Shown here: positions 1 to 11,700 of the stretch, piece by piece
Layout: each line of letters opens with the position of its first letter
Position numbering within the stretch: the first letter of the stretch is position 1
Source: Euwallacea fornicatus
Taxonomy: Eukaryota > Arthropoda > Insecta > Coleoptera > Curculionidae
Direction: 5' to 3'
Assembly (NCBI RefSeq): GCF_040115645.1
Contig: NC_089574.1
Span: 806,001 to 870,000 of the forward strand
Length of the DNA stretch: 64,000 nt
The notes under the pieces: generated by a model
Database searches by the model: none
Told to the model about the DNA's origin: nothing
The model's input: the letters and a program-made list of their open reading frames with translations, nothing else
Translations under genes and position numbers: made by a program

Positions 1-600
1 TGATGCCACTTCGTTCAAGTAAAATAGTGTTAATTAGATAAATTCCAAATTATAAGTGTGTTCGAGTAGCTTAGGTGAAGTACCTAGGCATCCTCCTTCA
101 GGGAATAATAGAAATTGCTTGTTGACTTATGACTGAAGTAAAATATTATTAAAAGTAATTCGTCATTGAAGTACTGACATCGCTACTTGCTCACTGCTAT
201 CGGTAATTTAATCTATAAACAAAGTCGATTACTATTGAGAGTATGTGAGAGGATTCAAATCTACTGAAATTGACTTTTTTTCCTTTTAAGCATACATATT
301 GCGACGAAAGTCAGATTTCCAGTTTGAGGTGTCCCTAAATCTAGGGACAAACTCGTGCTAGACACATACAATATATTTGACACTACAGAAAACTTGACAC
401 CATCTGTCAATACTGCACTTGAGGCCGTTCCCGATTCGCTGTTCTAAGGCCAATTCGCTGCCCTCTAGACCTTCAAGCAAAGCAGATTTACAATTATGAG
501 AAGAACAAAGTAATACGAACGCTGACAGTTTGTCAAAGACATCATATAGTGATAACATTGGCGACTGTCAAATTGCGATGTAATCAAAAATTGTGACAAC

Positions 601-1250
601 TGACAGATACGGAATCACTTAAAGTAGCGTTGGATAGGGACATGATGAAAGAGAAATTATTGGAGGAACAGCAGTCAGATGCTGGGAATGGCTGGAGAAA
701 GAAATGATACCAATTTGGGATGATATATCGAGATATGGGCCAACGATGAATGATTACTAGCTGCAAGGGGATTCTCTTTAATTGTGAAAAGTCTTAACAT
801 TCATAAATAAGACCGAATAGGAACGGCTTTACTTATCAGATAACAGTTCGTAATCTTAGAAAATCTTGGAATGAAAGTCTGCTGTGCGAATTTCACGACA
901 GGGGTGGAAGTGGTAATTTTTGAGTTAATACGAGCTTGAGCAGAGTGAGAAGACGGTTTTACGAGATAAATCGCGGAAAGGACGTTACAAGATGGAGCAA
1001 ACGATTCGATTTGCATTCGTCAAAGAAAGGTCCCAAAACTCGGCCAAGAGGAAGAATGACCTACTTAACTGTTCACTGCAGTATATCAGTGGCAGCCTAT
1101 GGAAAATAGTAGCAGTAGATGTAACAGGTCCAGTTTCTCCAATTGAATCCAACACCAAATGAGACGTGGTTGGAAGGCATATCTTTACCAAACAAGGAAG
1201 GAGATGTAATTGTGGAATTTTAAACCTGGGGATTGAAAACATTTGATGAA
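601..1250 (+). mobile_element. Decayed Ty3/gypsy retrotransposon pol fragment (integrase)
   Basis: Pieces of the C-terminal part of a Ty3/gypsy polyprotein can be read in shifting frames on the plus strand. Near 700-755 is the linker before integrase (WDDISRYGP). Near 870-1040 is the integrase zinc-binding region, with FHDRGGSGNF, then RRRFYEINRGKDVTRW, then KKGPKTRPRGRM. Near 1095-1160 is the start of the catalytic core (KIVAVDVTGPVSP), followed by LEGISLPNKEGDV. The second zinc-binding Cys pair of the family reads Phe and His here, and frameshifts and stops separate the blocks, so the copy is dead. No LTRs were recognised on either side. Family order and motif spacing make the assignment firm; the subfamily is unknown. 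Confidence 0.8.
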
Positions 1251-1666
1251 CATCCGGGGGCGTATAAGCGTATGAAAACAGATTCTTGAGAATTCACGGG
1301 TGATTAACACATTCAGCACGATTCGAATTCGTTCTGGAAATATCTCGCTGATGTCTCAGATTCGCATCGCATTGAATACAAAACAGATGAGTTTTAGAGG
1401 GTGCCAAAGCAAGTCAATTTTTTTATATGAAATATTTATCGTGTCAAAGTCAATTTTACACTTTTTTTATTTTTATTTTTTCAGGAAATTATTCGTTTCG
1501 GAGAAACTTGCGATTTTGTGATTGAAGTCAAAACCTATTAGACTTAACAAAAATAAAATTATGTCGTTTAAAGGTGTTCCAAAATTGCTAATCAAAAATT
1601 CAATGAAAAAAAAATTAGCAACAAGCGCAGCATTTCAACTTATTTCACACAATTAAACAAATAATT
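1251..1666. other. Intergenic, nothing recognised
   Basis: AT-rich sequence between two transposon remnants. Two similar short strings (GAGGGTGCCAAAGC near 1397 and AAGGTGTTCCAAAAT near 1570) could be eroded element ends. No gene was seen. Confidence 0.4.
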
Positions 1667-2040
1667 CTAGAAGTCACACATGTATAAATCTGCTGATCGC
1701 GATGGCCAGTGTTTAGCGCAGTTATTCCCACGGCTTCTCCACATTTTGAAACGTTTAAAAATTTCTATCCATTCATCCAGAAGCAACCCAACTGAAATGT
1801 GGAGGCACTCCATCGTGTATAAACCATATTTCGCGGTATAATTGTAACGGCAAAAGTTCCAGTAGCTTCGGCAGGAGTATTTTATAAGAAAAAGTAATAA
1901 GTTCTTCCGGTCACGCGACTTGCTAAAAGAACTGGACTTTCCAAATACCGTCCAACAGTACTTGCCCACACATTTGTCTGAAATTTTGTGTGGCAATAAT
2001 GAGCTACTGAAGCATCTGGATTTTAATTCGAACATTCGCG
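1667..2040 (-). pseudogene. Decayed mariner/IS630-type transposase C-terminal fragment
   Basis: The minus-strand reading ends in WPSRSADLYMCDF, which corresponds to the WPPRSPDLTPCDFF block around the third catalytic Asp of insect Tc1/mariner-superfamily (DDE_3) transposases. Upstream, a degraded 'DGAPxH' block is still visible (YTMECLHIS, with the Asp lost), with a leucine-rich spacer of the usual length between them. The N-terminal DNA-binding part is missing and no inverted repeats were found. It is a fragment, not a gene. Confidence 0.6.
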
Positions 2041-3823
2041 ACTGTTCCGAAGATCGGCAATCTACCTTCTTGTAGATTGAACTTAAAAACCATGATCCCG
2101 TGAAAGTAAATATTCTGATCTCAGATGCATTTTAAAAAAATGTCGGCTTTAAGTCTTTAGTAACAATTTCTTTTTTATTTATTTATTTTTTTAATTTTAT
2201 GGACACAGCCGATTAGAAGTATTTCATATGAAAAATGAAAACGTTTCGAGGTGCTCTAGACGTCCTCGTTTTATGTCCACTGGGTTGCCAAGCGCACCCT
2301 GTACAAGCCAATGATGCGCAATAAGTTAAGTATTAGGCGGTGCAGTGAAAAGACAACAAATCTTCTAAACAGTTCGACATCTTGGTGGTTATAGCTATTT
2401 TTAAATAAAATTTGAAAACTATGACAATGCATAAAGAACATACATGCTCCTTAAAGTCCGGAGTAAATCATCGTTGTAATGAAAGTATCAATGAAATTAA
2501 AGCAATCAAAGCTGGTCAATAGTGCGCACCCAATCCAATTTAGTCGATTCAACTTAATTTAAAGTGGATTAAAACAGTGTTTATTAAATTTTATTATTGT
2601 TTCACACGTTGTACCGACATTTATCTATCAAGTGGTCTCGAGGAAGTGTTCAACAAGCGGGCCAATTTATTTCATTTGCATACGTATTTACGGTTATCTT
2701 GTCTTTTAAGTTACCGTTCAAATAGGCTACGTATTACACTTCGGGTGACTTCACAATTTTCTGTCTGATGGTGATATGCTTTCGATTAAATTTCCGGAAA
2801 ATCGTGACTCGCTCGTAATATTGTCTCTGAATACCTTAGCCAGTCCTAATGAGACCGAACATTTGAATCCGTTTGCTTGAGGTCAAATAACATGTATTGA
2901 CAAGACAAGACAGCTCTGTGAATGTAGGGGAGTTGACTTATGTCCGCCCTATAGCTTCCTAACTGTTCTGCCATTCCCGAATAATCCCAAACTTCGCCAG
3001 CGGTTTCTTTTCCAAACGTGAGTCACTGAGACACGCGGTACGCCCACGTCTCTCTGTGGCCAGTTGGTCTCTAGAACCCAGCAAGTTCATATAAGGTCGT
3101 CGCGTAGGGGGTTTACCGTTCTTCGCAGCAATATACCCTTTTTCAGTTAATAGAAGCATCCATTAATGGCTTAACATCTAAAACTACATGCTTCACAATA
3201 TTCACCTAGAATAAAAGAAAGTTTTTCTTGGTGCAAAACTAATAAAGCGTGTACCAATTATTCGTAATTTATTCAAAATTGTTACGGGTGGTTGTTGGGA
3301 TCAAAGAAACTTAATATCCAGAAATGATTAATATCTTAATAACTTAATAGTCAGACGTGATTGGAAATCCGTTCCAGTCATGCATGCTGCACACGCTGGA
3401 TCAGGTGATGTTCGATTATAAATGCGTCTGCATTCATCTAAATGGTACGGAATTTCAATAAATCGTCTGATAGTAGTGGTTTTGCTTGTGATAAAGCGGG
3501 ACCTGGTTGGCCAAAAGTGGCATTTTCGGCCGTTTCTAAATGTAGTTGGTGAAGTATTTAAGCTAACCCAAATTTTTTTTTCCTTTCATGAATCTCTATA
3601 GTAAATTTCACAAAATAAAAAAAAAGAATTAAAGGAAATGGAATAAGAGAATGTGATAATTGTAGATAAGAGTATGGTAAGTTTGGACCTTTTTTTTATA
3701 TGCAGGGTGGGCACCCACGCTAAGACCGCCATTGAGACTTCCAAACGGCGAGAGGTGCAAGGTCGGTTAAATTAAGAAAGAGTTCCGTATTTTAATACTC
3801 TTTCAGAATTCATGGTGGAACTA
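2041..3823. other. Intergenic, no gene recognised
   Basis: No splice-consistent exons. A 66-codon minus-strand open frame at 2959-3159 has balanced codon use but resembles no family I know. A GCACCCTGTACAAG string near 2296 is of the kind that ends small DNA transposons in this window. Confidence 0.4.
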
Positions 3824-4404
3824 CACTGGCGAGCGTAAAATTCAGGTCACTTTGGTATTTTCGAAATTTTTGCCTTCCTAACTTCCAAAAAAATAAAAAA
3901 GATAGCCTTTATCGATTCTGAGGTTCTTCAACCTTGTTAAGGGTAAATGGTGAAAAAAACACGATCCTGTACCCAAATAACCGATGTATTGTACAGGTGT
4001 CCATTACCCAAGCACTGTAACATTTTTGAACACAATTTTGTGCTCAACTCATAACGACATTAATATCGCGTATTTCCCCCTCTAGCGTTTATGACAGCCT
4101 GCAAGCCTCGGGGCATGCTTTCAATGAGGTTGCGAATAACACCCTGGGGTAGGTTTTCCCATATTTCCTGAAGAAATTCTCGCAATTCCCCAGCCGTTCT
4201 TGGAGCGGGTACACGACTGCGAAGACGTCTTCCCGTCTCGTCTTTTTTTTTTTCATGGTAGAACCATGCAGAACCGTAAACATTTTCCCAATGATCCGAA
4301 ATTTCATGAAGCAATGCCGGCATACCAGCGAAAAATATCACTTCTCTTTCAATACATTTATATTTGAAAATTTCGAAGTGACCCGAATTTCATGCTCGCC
4401 AGTG
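3824..4404 (-). mobile_element. Non-autonomous Tc1-like transposon with both TIRs
   Basis: The element starts CACTGGCGAGCGTAAAATTC at 3824 and ends with the inverse, GCTCGCCAGTG, at 4404. The inverted repeats match for about 30 bases (CACTGGCGAGCxTxAAATTC, then GGTCACTT). A TA dinucleotide flanks each side (3822-3823 and 4405-4406), the standard Tc1/mariner target duplication. At about 580 bp it is far shorter than a full Tc1 (about 1.6 kb), so it is an internal-deletion derivative; it keeps the last part of the transposase on the minus strand. Confidence 0.88.
4060..4270 (-). pseudogene. Tc1-like transposase C-terminus
   Basis: The minus-strand frame ends in WENLPQGVIRNLIESMPRG, then QAVINARGGNTRY and a stop, which is the characteristic C-terminal tail of Tc1-family transposases (W-I-P, SMPRR, ARGGHTRY). 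The catalytic core and helix-turn-helix are absent, so it cannot act alone. It lies inside the inverted repeats of the 3824-4404 element. Confidence 0.85.
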
Positions 4405-4406
4405 TA

Positions 4407-7400
4407 TATTTATCTGTCATGGTTAACAGTCAATAATCGGTTAACAATCGTGGACTCGCACTGTAACGCGTGACATTCAATTTTTTTTCATTTGGAGACG
4501 TATTGAACCAAAACGGCTTTAATTGGAAAATTTAAAAAAATGCGGAATGACGGCCGGTCTTGGGGGCTACAATCTCCATGTAAAAGTTTTTCAACTAGAT
4601 CATCCGTGCTAGTGCAAAAAAAAATAAATAAAAACCGACTTCCCATGTTAACTTCGTGTATCCAGGGTTCGCCCGGACACTCGGTAGAATCGTTACGTAT
4701 TTAATGAATAATTTAGAAGGGTCTGGAATTTGCGTCTTACGCAACATTTTTATTTCATCATTGACGACGAAACAACTCTCCCTCAGTTGCTGAGATATCA
4801 CCATTTTGTACCTATTCGAACTGTTAATAGGTATTGTCACAGTTAAACGTGAAATATCTGTTTTTTCGTTTTTTTTTTTTTTCAAAAATGCTTTGCTGAC
4901 ATACCACGTCGTTTGCAGAGCTTCTGAATGTTCATAGGACTCTTCCGACATTAAACCTTTACTCACCGAGAACTCACTGGCTTATTCAGTCTTAACGTGT
5001 TTACGCGCCTATTTGTTTCGAGACGGTGTATCTGTGAATGAGAAGTATTCACCTACGTAAGTAATGCGGATTAATCAACGTAAATCCGGAAACGTATAAA
5101 CTAATGACGTTCACATTTAATATCTGAATAAGTCTTTATTGCAGGATCTGGACTTTCTTTACCTATTAAAAACGAGGCCACTGAAAACCTCTATCGCTTA
5201 TACTTAAGCGAATAAAATCTCATATTAATTTTATACCAGGAATTCAAAAGTACCAACTCCTATGCAATAACAGAACACAGTATGGTCTACGACGAGAGGA
5301 AAATATTTGCAGGGTTGATTATACGTATAGTTCATTTCCGATAGAAAAGGTCATAATGGTCCCATTTTAAATTGTTTTGGAGATATTTGAAAGATGCGCT
5401 AAATATTCTTGGTTTACACGCAATTTATTTATTTCCCTATGGAGTCGCGCGCATCTTGTACTCTCCCTATCACTTATCCTCTGGAATCGATGGATTGCGA
5501 ATACATTTGGGATTACAGATGAGCCGAAACGTAAAAATCTAGAGGTGTCAAGTCTGGGCTTCGCGGGGACCAGAAGGAAAAAAAGGAAGCGGTTAGTTTT
5601 CCTTAAAACTTGATGAATGCTCTGTGATTGGCAATTTGTCCTGCAAATCTAAATTGACGCGGCTTAACAGCTTCGAGCGCTTTATCATTAGCAAAACCAT
5701 GTCCGCATATTCTTCGTTAGTAAACATTATTGTAAGTAAAAACATGCTAATTTTACCGCTGTTACTGTTTTAATTTGATTAATTGGAGACAATGCACGTT
5801 TACTTTAGTTTTTTTTTCAGTGGATATGCAACAATGTTGTTAACAATCGAGAAAAACATATAATCTTAACATTTCTAAAGCAGTTGAGAAGCTGATCGTT
5901 CGTTGTACGACACTTTTAATTGGAAATAAACTATATAATATTCATCTCTTTAACCATTTTCCTGTCGTCATCGAACACCCTGTATGTTAACTTCGTGAGT
6001 ACGTATATGTGTACCTCACGTGTGCGACTAAATTTAGCCATCTCCTGGGTTTACCCGATGGGTAAAACTGGCAAAATTAATGTGCCGCTAATTGCGGCAT
6101 TCAAAAATTAACTATAAGAAAATTGAACGGCTTAACACGTTTATTATTAGGTATATTTAACTGGTGGCTATTTATAGCATTGCCTTAAGTAAATTTGTAA
6201 GGTCAAAGACGATTACTTTATATAGTCATTACACGGTTAAAAACAATTCGTTCGCACTCGTGGAAATTTTTATTACTGCCGTTCAGTCGAGAGGTAGTGA
6301 GTTGCACTTTTCCATTGAAAACTGTCTCTAGGCTTATAATAGGCATTTTATATGCGCTAAATTTATCTGATAATAATGGACAAATAAATACAGCCGGTAA
6401 TGCGGGATTAATATCGGGAGGTTGTAAATCAAGTGACGTGTAGCAGTTTTGGAGCTTTGGCAAATGTACAACGTAAATTCTGAATTACGTGTTAAATATG
6501 ATAAATGTGAGGCTAACTAGGTGTAAACTTGGTATTTTCGATTGTCAGAGAATCCAAGTCGACTTCCGGTGTAACCGGAAGTGTGACGTCATTGAAAATA
6601 TTTTTGACGAGGTCGCCCTAAGGCTCCGATCATACCGCTAAATTTTCACCACTTTGCTATTTATAGTTTTTCCAAAATGTCCAAGGACGGTTCTCGGTGG
6701 GACACCCGGTATAATTCCTAGACATTTGTCGAGTACCTCCGGAAATAGTTGGAATTTTCTGAAAATATGTAGCGTTATCTGGTCTAGTATCAAAATGTGA
6801 AAGTGTATGCGAACTTAACTGATTTTGCATCTAGTTTATGGTGAAGATAACATACAAGAGGGGACTTTGGAACGTAAAATTACATAAACCACTACCCTTT
6901 CTTTGCGCAAATTCAACGATCCCAAAGGCTTATATTACATTAGGGAACATTTTGTATAGCATCGGTATTCAACCTTTACATGCGTTTCTGAGACATTATA
7001 CAATGTCTGGTCAAGGTGATTAGGTTAAAATTGTCCAGGCGTATTTCAGTTTATCAGTTAGACTTCTAAGATCACGCCATACACATTAGATACCTATTTG
7101 TATAATTATTCTTAATTCGACAGAACAACAACAACATGGTCACTAACGATAGTGGTTTAAGGCAAAGTGGATATGACCAATGGTCTTCACGTGGTTAATC
7201 TCCTCATGGCACAAAATAGTTTTAAACGCCATTATTTTCAGAATGAACAAATTAGATAATTTCGTACTGCAATTAATCGCAACAAATGTATAAAAGCGTC
7301 TTGCCCAGGGGGAACAAAGATTTTGCAAACGAATGAATATTTGAATGGAAGGAAGTGTATTTTGCCGTTTACCCATCAGTGTCTTGAGGAAAGCTGAGCT

Positions 7401-7509
7401 GGTCAGTTACACAACCCCGATAGAGAATATGGACTATTAATATTTTCCTTATGTCATCATTGCGTCTAGAGTTTCTTAAGTTCTTCTGTTTTTCTCAGAT
7501 GATTAAATA
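4407..7509. other. Intergenic, no gene recognised
   Basis: No exon chain is visible. A 123-codon minus-strand open frame at 4595-4966 and smaller frames show no family signature. A perfect 9-bp-arm palindrome (ACTTCCGGT-GTA-ACCGGAAGT) lies at about 6563-6583. An ACACCCTGTATG string near 5978 resembles small-transposon ends. Confidence 0.4.
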
Positions 7510-7514
7510 AACAC

Positions 7515-8312
7515 AAAATCTCTTCAAGTCGAGCGAGCTCGTTCTCGTGGCCGTTTCAAGATCTCAAGAAAAGCCGAGCGAAATAATTGTACACCGCGAA
7601 AGCACGACAGCACAAAATTAAAGAATCTCATGTACTTTGACATACTGTTGCCAGAAAATGTATAGAGACCACATGCAGGCCCAAAGATCTGCAGATAGAG
7701 AGATACCCTCTTCGTGGCTGTTTGGAAGTGATCTTTAATATTCCAATCAACTTTAGTTTAATTAGAAAACCTCATGGAAACCCAAGAGGAATAATTATAC
7801 AACGCGAAAGCACGACGGCACAAAATTAAAGAATCTCGTGTACTCTGAGATAATATTGCCCGAGAATGTATAGAGACCACATGTAGACCCAAAGATCTGC
7901 AGATAGAGAGAAACCCTGCTCGTGGCTGTTTGGAAATGATCTTTAATATCCCAATCGACTTTACTTTAATTGGAAAATCTCATGGAAACCCAAGGGGAAT
8001 AATTATACAACGCGTAAGCACGACGGCACAAAATTAAAGAATCTCGTGTACTCTGAGATAATATTGCCCGAGAATGTATAAAGAGCTTTTGTGCCTATAT
8101 GCATAGGCACAAGAGATCTTCAGATGGAGTGATCTCGTCCTCGTGACTGTTTCATAATGATGTCTAATGTTCCAGTCGATTCTTGACTTCTCTTTAATTG
8201 GAAAATCTCGTCAAAACCCAAAAGCAATCGCACACCGCGTAAACATGGCGGCACAAAATTAAAGAATCTCGTGTACTCTGAGCTATTGTTGCCCGAAAAT
8301 GTATATAGGCTA
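7515..8312. repeat. Tandem repeat, 208-bp unit, about four copies
   Basis: The string GCACGAC(A/G)GCACAAAATTAA recurs at 7601, 7809 and 8017, exactly 208 bp apart, and again in diverged form (AACATGGCGGCACAAAATT) at about 8243. Surrounding blocks recur in the same order: a TCGTGGCTGTTTGGAA block, a CATGGAAACCCAAG block and a GAATCTCGTGTACTCTGAG block. The first copy lacks roughly 50 bp and the last is the most diverged. The array ends about 390 bp before the first recognised Gyc76C coding exon. It has no coding potential. Confidence 0.9.
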
Positions 8313-8704
8313 AACACACACACATTACCATTTATTTATTTGTATAAAACAATGCTCCATCCGCTTAATTACCATTTTACAATAGACAACGTGTCGCGTT
8401 AGGTCTAAAAATAGACTGGAACATAATAACCTTAAGCTATTAATTGTCGATTGTGATTTGTGGGTTTTAAAAAAGGTAGAGGTTTAGCGAAACATGGTGT
8501 TGGATGACGAATAGTCTCGATGGTAGATGATTGCAACCCACCTATAAGTATAGGGTCAAGGTTGGGATAAAGTCAGAGGCGCGCGTCTCTGACTCTCTCA
8601 CTTTCGAAGAATACCTGGTTTGTAGTTCCAGCGGTACAATAAACTTAATTTCCTACTGTTGGTTTTAGGTGTCCCTGGCACTATAGTGAAAGGGGAGCCT
8701 GGCC

Positions 8705-11700
8705 ATGCAACTAGGCCTGGCTTCTCTGCTGGTCACGCTGCTCCTGTGTTTCTCCGACGCTGACTCCGTCCTTCCCGAGTGGGATCCATCAGTAGCCACC
8801 CAGAGTTCCTATTACAACGATTCTTCCAATGGTAAGATTGGAGAAATTATTAACCGACAGTTCAGTTTGTCCTTGGTGTCAAACACTAACTACTTCATTA
8901 CATATTTCCTCAGAAATGACGTAGGAAGTCTTAAAAATAGACTACTCGCCAAGAGACTCACACTTCGAACCATTTCTATTAAAGGTTAAAGTCGATTTTC
9001 GAAAAAAAAATAAAGTTCTCATTTTACAGTATTTTGAAAATGATGAAATTTCCTTTGAAGTTTTTTTACTTTTAGGAAATAAAAGTACATAATTCAATAT
9101 GAAGACCTCTTGAAAACCTCTACAAATATCTTTAAATTCTAAGAAGTCACTGTAAGCCCTATCACAATCGACAGAAATATTCGAAAATTCCGTAAGTATC
9201 TTAAAAAAAATCTCCGCAAATTTTCAAATTGTCTAGAAATTCGCTTAGAACCTCAACAATAATTTCTAAATTTTGTTTGATGTTTCTTGGAAATCTCAAA
9301 AACTTTCGAATATTCCGTAAAAATTTCAAATTGCGATAATTCCCGAAAAAATTTATTTTTAAGGCAGAAAGACCTAACGGTCGATAGCCTACTTCCTAGG
9401 AAATAAAGATTATTATTATTTTGTATTTTTAAGGTCTTATCTTCAAGTCCTTGAAAGCGTCAGAAAATTCCTCGTAACTCCGTATGGGGTGTTCAAAAAC
9501 GATTTTCTGCACCAGCAGGGCATCGATTTTGCGACACATTTATTTCTACTAACAAAAATAAGTCCAAAATCATTAAAAAAAATTTTAATTTCAAGAGTAT
9601 GCCCCCTTAAATACATATAGCCATACGTATAATCATCTAAAGTTTCAAAATCAAAGCATTTTTGCAAGCTGATTTTTAGAATATCCTAACAAAAAAAGTT
9701 TATTATTAATTTAGATAGTAACTTTTCACGAAAGCAGAATGTTACCCAATAGCGAGTGTTGTTATTTGTCGTACTTATAAAATTCGAACACAAGTTACAA
9801 CTAAAATAATAAAAAAGAAGTTAAAAACCCAATTTTTCCCACTATTAGCTTTAAAAGAGATTATTATTGGACGTGTTAAATGACACATCCAATTTTGGTG
9901 TGAAGTAAGTTTTCTTGCCTTTTTTTCTAAAACAGTTAAATAACGGGCCAATAACCACACCTATATGACTTATTAGTTACTTAACGATCTAACTCCCACA
10001 ATGTCAACACCATCGTCATTTGTCTTTTGTCATGGTTGTCATAGAAATTAATGTCAAATGAAATGTCACCGTTGCAATAATTTAGCTCTCAACTTTGGTG
10101 TATAATGTATTATTTTTTGTTCATTCGACGCATGCGTTTCAACATAATGGCTCGCATTTTTGGCATTTGTTCTTATAAACTTAATTTTTTTTACATGAAT
10201 TTTTATGTAGGTTCTCTTAGGCCTAGGTCTGCAATCAAAAGTCGATTCATCTAAATCTGACTGGTACTTAAACCATCCTGTGTGAACGTTATTGCTGTCA
10301 AATTAATTTCATTTTTGACAACAATAGTTTTTCTACAGAATGTTTTAAGTACCAGACGGGTTTAGCGAACTAATCCCAAATGTTTGTAGAACTAATCTAC
10401 CGAATATTTTTCCCCCCTGTTATTGTACTACTGTAGGTTAAATATTCCCTTGTTAAATCTGCCCCCACTTTCACATGAAATGTGCCGTCCCCTAATGATA
10501 ATAATTAATTCTTGTTATTTTAGCAAAATAATGCTTCGTAATAGAGCATCAAATGATTAGAGTTTCACAAAAAAAAAGCAATGTTGTTTTAGCAAGGCAG
10601 CCATAAAAACAAATTCAAACGAACAGTTGAATGATAAATGTCAAATAAATTTCTCTTTGAATGGAAATTTAAATGGCTCAAATTTTCTAAAACTTTTTCA
10701 GTGAGAAAAGACGAACTCTCTGGCCGATTTGCCACTTCTTTATTTGAGAAATCTTTGTTTTCAATTAGGTAGCAGTTCTGTCCACAATTCCGGTTATGTG
10801 AGACAATATTTAAATTTGTATGTCAAAAATCAGTGGATATGCCGTAATACTCCATTAATCGAATGGCCTCCTAAATCACCCGATTTTACGCCCTTAGATT
10901 TTTTTTCTTTGGGGCACAATAAAAAATTAAGGTTATAAATCGCATCCTCACAATATTGAAGATCTTCGATCTCGCACAAGGAAAACTTGTGAAGACATAA
11001 TTCTACGATTGAAAAATGTCCAAAGGAACATTTTAAAAAGATAAAATAAATGTATTGAATTAAAGGGCGAGCTAGTGGAAGGTTCCAAGATTTAGTTTAT
11101 TAGTTTATTTATTTAATATTTTGTTTGTTTAAAATAAACTTCTCCGATATAGTTATTAATAATTATTTTTTAATGAAATTTGGTACTAACCCATTTTAAG
11201 GAATGCTGATTTCACTGAATTTCTTTTTTGTCAAAAAACCCCATAATACTTTTTTTCGATTTTTAAAATAGAAAACAAGCTACAGTAGGGCTCAGTTTGA
11301 GTGAGTTAAAAAAACAAGTTTTACAGCAAATATAAAGCGTTTTATTCTCTATATTTTCAGCCTTAGTTCTTTAAAATTTAGTTATAAGTAAAAAAGCTAT
11401 AGTGGTGTTTCCATCTTAAATGGGTTACAAGACTTAATCATTACTATTACTGGGTGGTGTGTTTTGTATGAGACTGAGTATATATTGAAATACTACCAGA
11501 ACTTCTCACGGCTTCGTACTGGTATCCACCGCAACGAGGTAAAACAAGCATCAGCTACCCGGTGGGCATTTTGGTGACAACTGCAACGAATTTTGTAGTG
11601 TAACTTACGTGTGTGCCTTGTGCGTAACCGTCGAAATCATACGAAACGAGTAACATTTCGTGCTCGTTGTATAATATACTATCATACGCATGCGTGCGAT

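Noticed and set aside
4595..4966. 123-codon minus-strand open frame
   Set aside because: No family signature, poly-Lys from a poly-T run, no splice partners; treated as chance or repeat-derived.
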